Source: an uncultured Muribaculaceae bacterium
GTDB lineage: Bacteria > Bacteroidota > Bacteroidia > Bacteroidales > Muribaculaceae
Direction of reading: 5' to 3'
Assembly (NCBI GenBank): GCA_910579305.1
Contig: CAJTTA010000015.1
Location: forward strand, 1 to 42,079
DNA length: 42,079 bases
The notes beneath the pieces are model-generated. The model made no database searches and was not told the origin of the DNA. It worked only from the letters and a program-made list of their open reading frames with translations. Shown in pieces: positions 1 through 8,685 of this stretch (position 1 is its first letter; each line of letters starts with the position of its first letter). Both the position numbers and the translations under genes were made by a program.

Positions 1-140
1 CGTCCGACTTATACCCCAAAATTCGATGTTTTCAAATTTTTGTCATGTACTTAAATTAGTATAATGAAATTCGTATTGACATTATTTTCAATGTGTTTGG
101 CTGAAATATTAATGTTAACACTCTATACGTATATATACGA

Positions 141-165
141 AAAAAGCCCTGAAACAGGGCTTTTC
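141..165 (-). terminator. Intrinsic terminator of tRNA-Arg
   Basis: A 7-bp perfect stem (AGCCCTG / CAGGGCT) with an AAA loop lies just past the 3' end of the tRNA. On the minus strand it is followed by a run of T residues, and the plus strand also carries TTTT, so it could work in both directions. Confidence 0.85.
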
Positions 166-166
166 G

Positions 167-240
167 TGATTCGCACAGGATTCAAACCTGTAACCTTCTG
201 ATCCGTAGTCAGATGCTCTATTCAGTTGAGCTAGCGAACC
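167..240 (-). tRNA. tRNA-Arg (anticodon ACG)
   Basis: The minus strand folds as a complete 74-nt cloverleaf. The acceptor stem is GGTTCGC / GCGAATC (one G-U pair) with discriminator A. The D arm is closed by GCTC/GAGC. The anticodon stem TCTGA/TCAGA holds loop CTACGGA, giving anticodon ACG, which reads CGU and, after deamination of A34, CGC and CGA. The T stem is ACAGG/CCTGT with loop TTTGAAT. CCA is not encoded. A promoter lies about 85 nt upstream and a terminator directly downstream, so the gene appears monocistronic. Confidence 0.95.
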
Positions 241-330
241 ATTACTCTTATCAACTCAAAAATCAAAACTAAAACAATTATTGGAATCAGATCTTCAATT
301 ATAGAATGTCTTGATTCCGTTTTGACGGTG

Positions 331-362
331 CAAAATTACTGCTAATTTTTTATTCCGCCAAA
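331..362 (-). promoter_or_regulatory. Promoter for tRNA-Arg (-33 TTTG, -7 TAATTTTG)
   Basis: On the minus strand TTTG (362-359) is followed after 20 nt by TAATTTTG (338-331), a full match to the Bacteroidota -33/-7 consensus. The -33 box lies inside the last codons of folB. The predicted transcription start near 325 gives a leader of about 85 nt before the mature tRNA. Confidence 0.7.
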
Positions 363-739
363 TATTCTGATTGTTTTTTTTGAAAAAAAAGTCTTACCGA
401 TGCACTGCCGGAAAATCCCGGAATAGGAGGAGACAGCTTAACTACTTTTATTTCAACGCTTTCAATCTGCCCAAAGGCTTCAAGAAGCGCATTGCCCACA
501 CGTGTAGCCACATGCTCTATGAGGCGTGATGAGCGAGAGAATTCATCTCTCACCACATCATATATATCGGCATAGCTCAATGTGTCACCTATCTCATCGG
601 TGATACAGCCTTCTGTAAGCGGGAGAGCGACACTGACATTCAGCTCATATTCCGCGCCTACAATTCGTTCCTGTTCATCCACTCCATGATATCCGTGCAG
701 ATGCACATTATCGAGAGATATGATCAGATTCCGCGTCAT
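350..739 (-). CDS. folB: Dihydroneopterin aldolase
   Basis: This 129-residue protein converts 7,8-dihydroneopterin to 6-hydroxymethyl-dihydropterin and glycolaldehyde in cytosolic folate synthesis. The N-terminal NVHLHGYHGV stretch with Glu22, and the C-terminal VEIKVVKLSPPIPG stretch with the catalytic-type Lys101, are the family hallmarks. The length (about 120 residues is usual) supports a complete gene. The ATG overlaps the rpiB stop as ATGA, so the two are translationally coupled on one minus-strand message with folB second. No terminator follows; the tRNA-Arg promoter begins inside its 3' end. Other folate genes are not in the window. The identity is confident because this family is short and its motifs are distinctive. 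Confidence 0.93.
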   Translation of the reverse strand: MTRNLIISLDNVHLHGYHGVDEQERIVGAEYELNVSVALPLTEGCITDEIGDTLSYADIYDVVRDEFSRSSRLIEHVATRVGNALLEAFGQIESVEIKVVKLSPPIPGFSGSASVRLFFQKKQSEYLAE

Positions 740-1170
740 TTCACGGCTATTTTGTCGATGCGGCGCTGATGACGCCCGCCTTCAAACTGCGCATTAAGAT
801 AAGCATCCATTACCTTCTCGGCCATATCCCGAGTTATAAACCGGGCAGGCAGTACCAGGAAATTGGCATTATTATGCTCCTTGGCAAGGGAGGCAAGCTC
901 GGGCTGCCAGCAAAGCGCCGCACGTATACCCTGATGCTTGTTAAGAGTCATTTGTATTCCGTTGCCGGTACCGCACATTGCTATTCCAAATTCACATTCT
1001 CCGCTTTCCACAGCGTCAGCCGCAGGATGAGCGAAATCAGGATAGTCACAGGATTCCTCGCTGAAAGTGCCGAAATCATGCACTTCATAACCGAGTTCAC
1101 GAGCACGGAGCATAAGATGATTCTTCAGAGCGTAACCTGCATGGTCAGATGCAAATGCAATTTTTGTCAT
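736..1170 (-). CDS. rpiB: Ribose-5-phosphate isomerase B
   Basis: This 144-residue RpiB/LacAB-family enzyme interconverts ribose 5-phosphate and ribulose 5-phosphate in the non-oxidative pentose phosphate pathway. Visible signatures are FASDHAGYALK at the N-terminus (Asp9, His10), the active-site region GIAMCGTGNG with Cys66, and NKHQGIRAAL. The length is typical. It is the first gene of a two-gene minus-strand unit with folB. The pairing is not an obvious pathway unit. The intergenic region to the capsule operon is 191 bp; a weak minus-strand -7-like TAACTTCG (1202-1195) could be its promoter. Galactose-6-phosphate isomerase subunits are related, but a single standalone gene with Cys66 fits RpiB better. 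Confidence 0.94.
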   Translation of the reverse strand: MTKIAFASDHAGYALKNHLMLRARELGYEVHDFGTFSEESCDYPDFAHPAADAVESGECEFGIAMCGTGNGIQMTLNKHQGIRAALCWQPELASLAKEHNNANFLVLPARFITRDMAEKVMDAYLNAQFEGGRHQRRIDKIAVK

Positions 1171-1225
1171 AGCGTAGATTTTAAAATTTTTCTGCGAAGT
1201 TACAAAAAATCTCCATTTTTTTTGC

Positions 1226-1233
1226 TAATTTTG
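1226..1233 (+). promoter_or_regulatory. -7 box (TAATTTTG) for the polysaccharide operon
   Basis: TAATTTTG matches the Bacteroidota -7 consensus, but no good -33 TTTG is found 18-20 nt upstream. A start near 1239 would give a leader of about 120 nt. That leader holds a small perfect hairpin, GCAGGA-TACA-TCCTGC (1279-1294). It has no T-tract, so it is not an obvious terminator. Confidence 0.5.
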
Positions 1234-1361
1234 CACGCAAAAACGTAGGAATTTCCGGCCTGATGCTTCCCGTGATAGGCAGGATACATCCTGCAATTCT
1301 ATTATATTACTATATATCAAGCTTTTAAGTACTCTTATTCTTTTGTAAACCCCGATATATT

Positions 1362-2180
1362 ATGACGCGTAACATCTATGGACTGCTTTGCACCGCCATC
1401 ATCCTTTTTATATCCATGTGCAGTTGTGCCCTCAATAAGGAGGTGCAATATATGCAGGACATCCAGCCCGGAACTTTGGAAAACTCCAACACAAGTCTCG
1501 GACTTTTGATTGAACCGGATGATCTGTTGTCCATAATTGTTACTACCAAAGATCCCGAGCTCGGAACATTATTCAACCTCCAGCCCGGAACCATCAATGC
1601 CGACATCCACAGCAGCAACGGCAGCAATCGCAGTCAGCAGAATGTAGATTACGGCTATCGCGTGGACGCTCTTGGCAATATCGTATTTCCTCTTTTGGGA
1701 GAGATTCATGTGGCAGGCCTCACCCGCGCTCAACTTGAAACCCTAATCAAGAACCGCATCCTCAAGGAAGGGCTGCTCAAGGATTTCTCTGTATCGGTAA
1801 GCTTCCTTAATTCAAGAATCTCCATAATCGGAGATGTGCACATGCCTGGCAACTACGACTTTAAAGATGACAAATACACTTTGCTTCAGGCTCTTGCGGA
1901 CGCAGGCGACCTGAATATCACCGCCAAGCGCGTAGTGACCGTAGTGCGCGACAAGAATGGCAAGCGCCAAGTATATGAGGTAGACCTCAAGAGCCGAGAG
2001 CTATTCGACTCTCCCGCCTATTATCTTCAGCAAAATGACGTGATTTATGTCACTCCCAATGAGAAGAAAGCTGCAGAGAGCGATTCCAATGCAAGCCAAT
2101 GGAGGCAGATCAGCACATGGATGGGCCTGATGTCATTTGTCGCATCCATGGTCACTGTAGTCATCGCTCTCACAAAATAA
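1362..2180 (+). CDS. Polysaccharide export outer-membrane lipoprotein (Wza/BexD family)
   Basis: This 272-residue protein is the outer-membrane secretin-like partner that passes capsular or exopolysaccharide to the surface. The first 22 residues form a lipoprotein signal (hydrophobic stretch, then SMCSC; Cys20 or Cys22 is acylated). A poly-export segment follows (about 50-140, containing LLIEPDDLLSIIV), then an SLBB-type domain (about 150-225, SIIGDVHMPGNYDF). A hydrophobic C-terminal helix (about 250-272, GLMSFVASMVTVVIALT) fits the Wza barrel-forming helix. It is the first gene of the operon, 61 bp ahead of the Wzc-type kinase, its expected partner. No UpxY/Z-type regulators precede it, unlike many Bacteroides capsule loci. 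The exact exported polymer cannot be told from sequence. Confidence 0.88.
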   Translation: MTRNIYGLLCTAIILFISMCSCALNKEVQYMQDIQPGTLENSNTSLGLLIEPDDLLSIIVTTKDPELGTLFNLQPGTINADIHSSNGSNRSQQNVDYGYRVDALGNIVFPLLGEIHVAGLTRAQLETLIKNRILKEGLLKDFSVSVSFLNSRISIIGDVHMPGNYDFKDDKYTLLQALADAGDLNITAKRVVTVVRDKNGKRQVYEVDLKSRELFDSPAYYLQQNDVIYVTPNEKKAAESDSNASQWRQISTWMGLMSFVASMVTVVIALTK

Positions 2181-2241
2181 ACGATATACTACATAAGAAC
2201 ACACATTTGCTTAAGCACTTTCTCAACGAAAATATAAACTG

Positions 2242-4674
2242 ATGAGTACTGAAGAAAACAAAGATACTGTATCCGAGAGCAAAAAGGAGAATTCCGCACA
2301 GGCCTTTGACATTAAAGAATTTTTAGGCCGTGCATGGGATGCAAAATACTGGATAATCCTCTCTATACTGGTATGTTGCGGCTATATGTATTATCGTTAT
2401 AAGAGAGAAGCGCCTGTCTACACCTCCAATGCCGAACTGATGTTTCTCTTCCCCAACAGTGGCTCATCACAGGGATCGGCTACCCTTGCCGCTCTGAGAG
2501 ATCTCGGCACTACGGCCACGCCCGGCGACATCAACATGTTCAACGAGATGGAGATATTCCACTCTCCCACTCTTATGGCAAACGTAGTGAAGCGTCTTAA
2601 CCTCAACACTACTTACACTACCGATGGATTCGGATACAAGCATGATCTATATGGAAAATCTCCTGTAATTGCCAATTTCCTTGACCTGCCTGGCGAGTCA
2701 TCGGCTTCTTTCAGCATACGCAAGAGCGGAGAAGGACACATCATTGCCTCAAACTTTGTGCTTAACGGACAGGCCATGCAGTCTGCCCCCCTGCGCATTC
2801 CGCTCAATACCGTAGTGGAAAGCCCCATCGGCAAAATATCCATCTCTCCCACCACTAATTTCACACAATTTCCGGAAGTACTTTACATCAATCGATTTAC
2901 TGTCGAAAGCATGGCGGAATCAATGTCTGCATCCATACAGACAGCCAGCAAAGATAACATCAGCTCAATCATGATTCTCTCCTATTCAGATGTAAACGCC
3001 ACTCGCGCCAATGATGTGGTAAACGCGCTGATTGATGCCTACACCGATTCATGGGTGGAGGAGAAAAGCCGCTCGGCCGTCAATACTTCCAACTTTATAA
3101 AGGAGCGTCTCGCAATCATTGAAAAAGAACTCAATGGCATAGACACCGACATTTCTCAAGTGAAACGCTCCAACCCTACCGGAGACATCACTGGAGCAGC
3201 ACAGGCCTTCTACTCACAATCCATGAGCTACGATGCGCAGGCTTACGAAGCATCCACTCAGCTCAGCATAGCGCAATTCCTGCGTGACCACATAATGGGC
3301 AACCCCGATGCCATGATCCCGGCCAACACCGGCGCGGCAGGTTCTATCGAAGCTCAGATTCAGGAATACAACAAGATGCTGGTAAAGCGCGATAACCTCC
3401 TTCAGAATTCTTCTGCAGCCAATCCTATCATCGCCCAGATGAACACTGATCTCGCAGCCAACCGCCAGCTCATACTCCAAAGCCTCGGCAACATAATCTC
3501 CACTTATCAGATCCAGGCCAGCCGCGCGGCAGGCCGTGGAAACACATTTGCGGGCAAGGTAAGCTCTGTTCCTGAGCAAGAGAAGCAGATTCTCTCTATC
3601 GAGCGACAGCAGAAAGTAAAAGAAAATCTCTATCTATACCTGCTGCAGAAGCGCGAAGAGAATGAGCTCTCTCGCATGATTTCCTTCAATAATACCCGAG
3701 TGCTGCGCGCGGCATCTGCCGGCAAGGCCAATCATATGGAGCTCACCAAATCCATAGCCATTGGCATAGGCTTGGGCCTTGCCATCCCTCTTGCCATCAT
3801 ATTCATGCTCATGCAGTTCAACACCAAAGTCACTCGCAAGAGCGACCTGGCTTCACTGTCAGTACCCTTCCTCGGTGAAATGCCATTGAGTCCCAATCGC
3901 CGCAAGCATCGCATATCATTGCGCCGCATCATGCATCCCGCATCCCGAAAAGCCGATGACACAGAGCTTGAGATTGTGGTGAAAGAGCGTTCACGCAGCT
4001 ATATCAATGAAGCTTTCCGCATGATGCGCACGAATCTTGACTTCATGGTGGGCAATGACACCGGCTCTCAGGTGATTATGCTCACATCCTTCAACCCGGG
4101 ATCCGGTAAGACTTTCATCTCAATGAACCTCGCCAAGTCTCTCGCTCTCAAAGGGAAGAAAGTCTTGGTAGTAGACGTCGACCTCCGTCGTGCATCTCTT
4201 TCAAAATATGCTGGCAACGCCACTCAGGGTGTATCGACATATCTCACCGGCAAGGCAGCCTCCGTATCATCTCTCATCGTGAACAATGATTCCAAATTCG
4301 GAGTAGATGTGCTGCCGGTAGGAGCTATACCGCCCAATCCCGTGGAGCTGCTTCTCAATAAGAACTTCGACAAGATGATGGATGAGCTTCGCAAGGAATA
4401 CGACTACATCGTGCTCGACTGCCCGCCATACGACCTCGTGGCAGACACAGCTATCCTTGCGCGTGTGGCCAACCTCACTATCTTCGTAATGCGCGCAGGC
4501 CTGTTTGCCAAGTCAATGCTGCCTGAGCTTGAAGAGACCTACAAAGAGAAGAAGTTGCCTCACATGGCCATCGTGCTCAACGGCATAGACCCGTCAAAGA
4601 GCTATTATAACAACCGATATGGCTACAAAGGCCATAACGGATATTACATTAACGACAAGGATGACAATGATTGA
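2242..4674 (+). CDS. Wzc-type polysaccharide co-polymerase and tyrosine autokinase
   Basis: This 810-residue inner-membrane protein controls polysaccharide chain length and export through cycles of tyrosine phosphorylation. Transmembrane helix 1 is at about 36-52 and helix 2 at about 503-523. Between them lies a long periplasmic Wzz-like region with a helical, coiled-coil-prone part (about 270-490). The cytoplasmic BY-kinase domain has Walker A SFNPGSGKT (about 616-624), Walker A' VLVVDVDLRR and Walker B YIVLDCPP (about 720-727). The C-terminal tail has six tyrosines within its last 25 residues (YY, Y, Y, YY), the usual autophosphorylation cluster. Kinase and co-polymerase are fused in one chain, as in Proteobacteria and Bacteroidota. 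No Wzb-type phosphatase gene is present in the window. Confidence 0.92.
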   Translation: MSTEENKDTVSESKKENSAQAFDIKEFLGRAWDAKYWIILSILVCCGYMYYRYKREAPVYTSNAELMFLFPNSGSSQGSATLAALRDLGTTATPGDINMFNEMEIFHSPTLMANVVKRLNLNTTYTTDGFGYKHDLYGKSPVIANFLDLPGESSASFSIRKSGEGHIIASNFVLNGQAMQSAPLRIPLNTVVESPIGKISISPTTNFTQFPEVLYINRFTVESMAESMSASIQTASKDNISSIMILSYSDVNATRANDVVNALIDAYTDSWVEEKSRSAVNTSNFIKERLAIIEKELNGIDTDISQVKRSNPTGDITGAAQAFYSQSMSYDAQAYEASTQLSIAQFLRDHIMGNPDAMIPANTGAAGSIEAQIQEYNKMLVKRDNLLQNSSAANPIIAQMNTDLAANRQLILQSLGNIISTYQIQASRAAGRGNTFAGKVSSVPEQEKQILSIERQQKVKENLYLYLLQKREENELSRMISFNNTRVLRAASAGKANHMELTKSIAIGIGLGLAIPLAIIFMLMQFNTKVTRKSDLASLSVPFLGEMPLSPNRRKHRISLRRIMHPASRKADDTELEIVVKERSRSYINEAFRMMRTNLDFMVGNDTGSQVIMLTSFNPGSGKTFISMNLAKSLALKGKKVLVVDVDLRRASLSKYAGNATQGVSTYLTGKAASVSSLIVNNDSKFGVDVLPVGAIPPNPVELLLNKNFDKMMDELRKEYDYIVLDCPPYDLVADTAILARVANLTIFVMRAGLFAKSMLPELEETYKEKKLPHMAIVLNGIDPSKSYYNNRYGYKGHNGYYINDKDDND

Positions 4675-4714
4675 TGTCTGACTCCATGCCCTCCTCAATT
4701 CTGCAGCACTCCAC

Positions 4715-6052
4715 ATGAATATAGCTATCATAGGCACGGGCTACGTAGGATTAGTGACCGGCACATGCTTTGCCGACATGGGCATGAATGTGACCTGCGT
4801 AGACAATAACACAGCTAAGATTGACTCTCTGAAAGAAGGCGTCATCCCTATTTATGAGCCGGGGCTCGCCCCTCTCGTACAAAAGAATTACGAAGCCGGA
4901 CGCTTATCCTTCTCAACTTCTCTACAAGAAGGCGTAGCCAAAGCCGAAGCAATATTCATCGCCGTCAACACGCCTCCGGATGAAGACGGAAGCGCAGATC
5001 TAAGCCATGTCCTGGCTGTAGCGAGAGAGATCGGAGAGACTATAACAGGCTACACACTCGTGGTCACCAAGAGTACGGTTCCTGTCGGCACGGCCGAACT
5101 TGTAAAAGCCGAAGTGCGAAAAAGTCTTGATGCAAGAGGTCTCCAGCATGTAGACTTTGACATGGCAGCCAATCCGGAATTCCTCAAGGAAGGGGCGGCC
5201 ATAAAAGACTTTATGAGTCCCGACCGCGTGGTGGTGGGTGTGGAGAGCGATCGTGCATCCCGCATAATGAAGCGTATTTATCGTCCGTTCCTCATAGCCA
5301 GCGACCGACTCCTTGTAACGGATATACCATCGGCCGAAATGATAAAATATGCTGCCAATGCCATGCTTGCCACCCGCATCTCTTTCATGAACGACATTGC
5401 AAATCTATGTGATCTTGTAGGGGCCAACGTCGAGATGGTGAGAAAGGGTATAGGCAGCGATGCACGTATCGGCACCAAATTCCTTTATCCCGGATGCGGC
5501 TATGGAGGTTCCTGCTTCCCCAAAGATGTGAAAGCCATCATAAGCACTGCCCGGCAGCATGGCTATGACATGAGAGTGCTACGCGCTGTGGAGGAAGTAA
5601 ATGAGGCACAGAAGCATCTGCTGTTTCACAAACTTATGGCGCACTTCGGGGGTTCGGCCCAGGGTATCACCGTAGCTCTGTGGGGACTCGCCTTCAAGCC
5701 TGAGACTGATGACATGAGACAGGCTCCCGCACTTGTCCTGATAGAAAATCTGCTCTCAGCCGGAGCAAATGTGCGTGTATATGACCCTGTAGCCATGAAT
5801 GAATGTCGGCGCCTTGTAGGAGACAAGGTGCATTACGCCGACAATATCTATGATGCGGCGAAGGGCGCAGACGCTATAATGCTGGTCACCGAATGGAAAG
5901 AGTTCCGCATGCCTTCATGGAGCGCTGTGCTTGCAGGCATGCATCCGGCAGGGCCGGACATGGCGCCTCCGCCTGTATTTGACGGGCGAAACATCTATGA
6001 CCGGACAGAACTGGGTGCAGCGGGCTTCTCTTATTATGGTCTCGGCAAATGA
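4715..6052 (+). CDS. ugd: UDP-glucose 6-dehydrogenase
   Basis: This 445-residue cytosolic enzyme oxidises UDP-glucose to UDP-glucuronate with two NAD+, supplying an acidic sugar for surface polysaccharide. The N-terminal Rossmann motif GTGYVGLVTG (residues 7-16), the NPEFLKEGAAI stretch and the catalytic-cysteine motif GYGGSCFPKD (Cys267) are all present. The C-terminal domain carries WGLAFKPETDDMR. It lies 40 bp after the kinase gene and 72 bp before rfbA, so the genes are probably co-transcribed. UDP-N-acetyl-mannosamine dehydrogenase is a relative, but the motif set fits the UDP-glucose enzyme. Its presence suggests that the product contains glucuronic acid or a derivative of it. Confidence 0.92.
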   Translation: MNIAIIGTGYVGLVTGTCFADMGMNVTCVDNNTAKIDSLKEGVIPIYEPGLAPLVQKNYEAGRLSFSTSLQEGVAKAEAIFIAVNTPPDEDGSADLSHVLAVAREIGETITGYTLVVTKSTVPVGTAELVKAEVRKSLDARGLQHVDFDMAANPEFLKEGAAIKDFMSPDRVVVGVESDRASRIMKRIYRPFLIASDRLLVTDIPSAEMIKYAANAMLATRISFMNDIANLCDLVGANVEMVRKGIGSDARIGTKFLYPGCGYGGSCFPKDVKAIISTARQHGYDMRVLRAVEEVNEAQKHLLFHKLMAHFGGSAQGITVALWGLAFKPETDDMRQAPALVLIENLLSAGANVRVYDPVAMNECRRLVGDKVHYADNIYDAAKGADAIMLVTEWKEFRMPSWSAVLAGMHPAGPDMAPPPVFDGRNIYDRTELGAAGFSYYGLGK

Positions 6053-6124
6053 TTGCAGACACGCGATGACGGATAGGAATCTACCTATGAAAAGACACAT
6101 ACATACAAAGCGCCCTACAATATT

Positions 6125-7027
6125 ATGAAAGGAATAGTATTAGCCGGTGGCTCCGGAACAAGGCTATACCCTATAACAAAGGGAGTGAGCAAGCAGCTGC
6201 TGCCCGTCTACGACAAGCCGATGGTATATTACCCGATATCGGTGCTCATGCGTGCCGGCATTCGTGAGATACTCATCATTTCCACTCCTGAAGATATGTC
6301 ATCTTTCCAGCGTCTGCTTGGAGATGGATCGGATTTCGGAGTGAAATTCTCCTATACTGTGCAGCCATCTCCCGATGGCCTTGCACAGGCATTCCTCCTC
6401 GGACGCGACTTCATCGGCTCCGACTCCGTATGCCTTGTGCTTGGCGACAACCTGTTCCATGGAGCCGGATTCAGCGATATCCTATCTGAGGCCGTGACAT
6501 CTATAGAACAGAACGGCATCGCCACTGTCTTTGGCTATAGAGTGAACGATCCATCCCGATATGGCGTTGCGGAATTTGACGCACAAGGCCGCTGCATGTC
6601 AATTGAAGAAAAACCGGTGCATCCCAAATCTGACTATGCTGTCGTGGGCCTTTACTTCTACCCCAACGAAGTGGTGGACATAGCTGCATCCATCAAGCCA
6701 TCTTACCGCGGAGAGCTGGAGATCACCTCCGTAAATCAGGAATTCATGCGGCGTGGCAAGCTTCAGGTATTACCCCTCACACGTGGCTTCGCATGGCTTG
6801 ACACCGGCACCCACGACTCATTGGCCGAAGCTTCGATTTTTGTAGAGGTGATAGAAAAACGCCAGGGCCTGAAGATAGCTTGCCTTGAAGGGATAGCCTA
6901 TAGCCGAGGTTGGATCTCCCGAGAAAAAATACTCAGGCTTGCCGAGCCTATGAAAAAAAATCAATACGGACAGTATTTACTCAAAGTTGTAAAAGAGGTG
7001 GATGAAGCCCTTCCCTCTCCTGAATAA
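6125..7027 (+). CDS. rfbA: Glucose-1-phosphate thymidylyltransferase
   Basis: This 300-residue enzyme makes dTDP-glucose from dTTP and glucose 1-phosphate, the first step of dTDP-L-rhamnose and related deoxysugar synthesis. The N-terminal nucleotidyltransferase signature (GGSGTRLYP, then KQLLPVYDKPMVYYP) is intact. The internal LGDNLFHG, EEKPVHPKSDYAVVGLYFY and WLDTGTHDSL motifs are those of RmlA. The length matches the family (about 290). It is followed 16 bp later by the preferred start of rfbC, with the gene order A-C-B. All key motifs are present, so it should be active. Confidence 0.95.
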   Translation: MKGIVLAGGSGTRLYPITKGVSKQLLPVYDKPMVYYPISVLMRAGIREILIISTPEDMSSFQRLLGDGSDFGVKFSYTVQPSPDGLAQAFLLGRDFIGSDSVCLVLGDNLFHGAGFSDILSEAVTSIEQNGIATVFGYRVNDPSRYGVAEFDAQGRCMSIEEKPVHPKSDYAVVGLYFYPNEVVDIAASIKPSYRGELEITSVNQEFMRRGKLQVLPLTRGFAWLDTGTHDSLAEASIFVEVIEKRQGLKIACLEGIAYSRGWISREKILRLAEPMKKNQYGQYLLKVVKEVDEALPSPE

Positions 7028-7043
7028 GAAGAGTGTATCTGCT

Positions 7044-7616
7044 ATGGAATACATAAATACAGACATAGACGGTGTGGTCATACTTAAACCACAGGTGCAT
7101 GAGGATGCACGCGGATATTTCATGGAAACTTTCGTGCAAAACGACTTCGACAGACATGTGCGCCCAGTGAGATTTGTGCAGGATAATGAAAGCAGATCCA
7201 CATTCGGTGTGCTAAGAGGGCTGCATTTCCAGCGTATGCCTCATGCACAGAGCAAACTTGTGAGATGCATAAACGGCCGGGTGCTGGATGTGGCTGTAGA
7301 CCTGCGCTACGGCTCGCCCACTTTCGGGAAGCATGTAAGTGTAGAGCTCTCGGAAGAGAATCATCTTCAGCTATTCATCCCGCGAGGATTCGCTCACGGT
7401 TTCGTAGTCCTGAGTCCCGAGGCCACTTTTGCCTATAAGTGCGATGCCTTGTATAGTCCGCAGAGTGAAGGTGGCATCAATCCATTTGACCCGGCTCTCG
7501 GCATAGACTGGCACATAAGCAAAGAAGACGCTATCCTCTCAGACAAGGATGAGGCAAGGCCTTGTCTCGGCGAAGTGATAGATTCCGTAACGTTCAAAGG
7601 ATCACTGTATGAATAA
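7044..7616 (+). CDS. rfbC: dTDP-4-dehydrorhamnose 3,5-epimerase
   Basis: This cupin-fold enzyme epimerises dTDP-4-keto-6-deoxyglucose at C3 and C5. Motifs include DARGYFMETF, GVLRGLHFQ with the general base His61, VDLRYGSPTFG, IPRGFAHGF and the catalytic-type Tyr131 in FAYKCD, then GIDW. I prefer the ATG at 7044 (MEYINTDID, 190 residues), because it gives the family's usual N-terminus and does not overlap rfbA. An in-frame ATG at 7002 would add 14 residues that look unrelated to the family. The stop overlaps the rfbB start by 8 nt, indicating coupled translation. The motif set argues against the 3,4-ketoisomerase (FdtA-type) alternative. Confidence 0.92.
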   Translation: MEYINTDIDGVVILKPQVHEDARGYFMETFVQNDFDRHVRPVRFVQDNESRSTFGVLRGLHFQRMPHAQSKLVRCINGRVLDVAVDLRYGSPTFGKHVSVELSEENHLQLFIPRGFAHGFVVLSPEATFAYKCDALYSPQSEGGINPFDPALGIDWHISKEDAILSDKDEARPCLGEVIDSVTFKGSLYE

Positions 7617-8685
7617 TTTCAAACGCAGCATAATAGTCACCGGAGGTGCCGGCTTCATCGGCTCTCATGTGGTAAGACACCTGATAAAGCATCATCCTGA
7701 CTATCTCATAATAAATGTAGATAAACTCACTTATGCCGGGAATCTGGAGAATCTCAAGGATATAGAAAATGAACCCGGATATTTGTTCAGGCGCATTGAC
7801 ATATGCGACCATCAAGCCATCATGCGGCTGATGACGGACTATAATGTGACCGGCATAATACACCTTGCTGCCGAGAGCCATGTCGACCGCTCCATTGAAG
7901 ACCCCTTCACCTTTGCACGCACCAATGTCTTGGGCACATTGTCGCTGCTGCAAAGTGCGCGCAATGTGTGGGAGCAATCGCCCGAAGGTTATGATGGAAA
8001 ACTGTTTTATCACATATCTACGGATGAAGTATACGGAGCTTTGGACTTTGATGGCTCGCTGTTCACCGAGTCTACCCCGTATGCCCCACATTCACCTTAC
8101 TCAGCCTCCAAAGCATCGAGCGACCATTTTGTACGTGCATTCCATGACACCTACGGCATGCCTTGCATCATAACCAACTGCTCCAACAACTACGGCCCTT
8201 ATCAATTTCCCGAGAAGCTGATTCCCCTGTTCATAAACAATATATGCCACAACCGCTCTCTTCCCGTATATGGCGAAGGGCTAAACGTGCGCGACTGGCT
8301 CTACGTGGAAGATCATGCGGCCGCAATAGATTTAATTTTCCATAAAGGGACTGTAGGCGAGACCTATAACATAGGTGGATTCAACGAGAAAAAGAATATT
8401 GATCTCGTGCATGCCCTGATAAAAGTCACCGATAGACTGCTGGGACGCCCTGAAGGCGCATCCATTCCATTGATCACATATGTATCCGACCGCAAAGGCC
8501 ATGACCTCCGCTACGCAATAGATGCCTCCAAGCTTCAGAGAGAACTCGGCTGGACACCCTCATTGCAATTTGAAGAGGGCCTGGAGCGCACAGTGCGTTG
8601 GTATCTTGACAATAGGGAGTGGATGGAGCGTGTGACAACAGGAGAATATGAGGATTATTACAAAAACATGTATGCTGACAGATGA
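7609..8685 (+). CDS. rfbB: dTDP-glucose 4,6-dehydratase
   Basis: This 358-residue extended short-chain dehydrogenase/reductase converts dTDP-glucose to dTDP-4-keto-6-deoxyglucose. The NAD-binding motif GGAGFIGSHV is at residues 11-20. The dehydratase triad region STDEVYG (Thr138, Asp139, Glu140) and the catalytic Tyr164-x3-Lys168 (YSASK) are present. RDWLYVEDHA and YNIGG complete the family pattern. It overlaps rfbC by 8 nt at its start, and the next gene starts inside its last codons. The pathway's final enzyme, dTDP-4-dehydrorhamnose reductase (rfbD), is not next to it and not elsewhere in the window, so the end product may be rhamnose only if rfbD lies elsewhere. Confidence 0.95.
   Translation: MNNFKRSIIVTGGAGFIGSHVVRHLIKHHPDYLIINVDKLTYAGNLENLKDIENEPGYLFRRIDICDHQAIMRLMTDYNVTGIIHLAAESHVDRSIEDPFTFARTNVLGTLSLLQSARNVWEQSPEGYDGKLFYHISTDEVYGALDFDGSLFTESTPYAPHSPYSASKASSDHFVRAFHDTYGMPCIITNCSNNYGPYQFPEKLIPLFINNICHNRSLPVYGEGLNVRDWLYVEDHAAAIDLIFHKGTVGETYNIGGFNEKKNIDLVHALIKVTDRLLGRPEGASIPLITYVSDRKGHDLRYAIDASKLQRELGWTPSLQFEEGLERTVRWYLDNREWMERVTTGEYEDYYKNMYADR

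Noticed and set aside
128..139. CGTATATATACG palindrome near the left edge
   Set aside because: A short AT-rich palindrome of the sort expected by chance; no nearby promoter or gene.
7609..8685. dTDP-glucose 4,6-dehydratase as a UDP-sugar epimerase
   Set aside because: The Thr-Asp-Glu dehydratase triad and the rfbA/rfbC neighbours fit RmlB.
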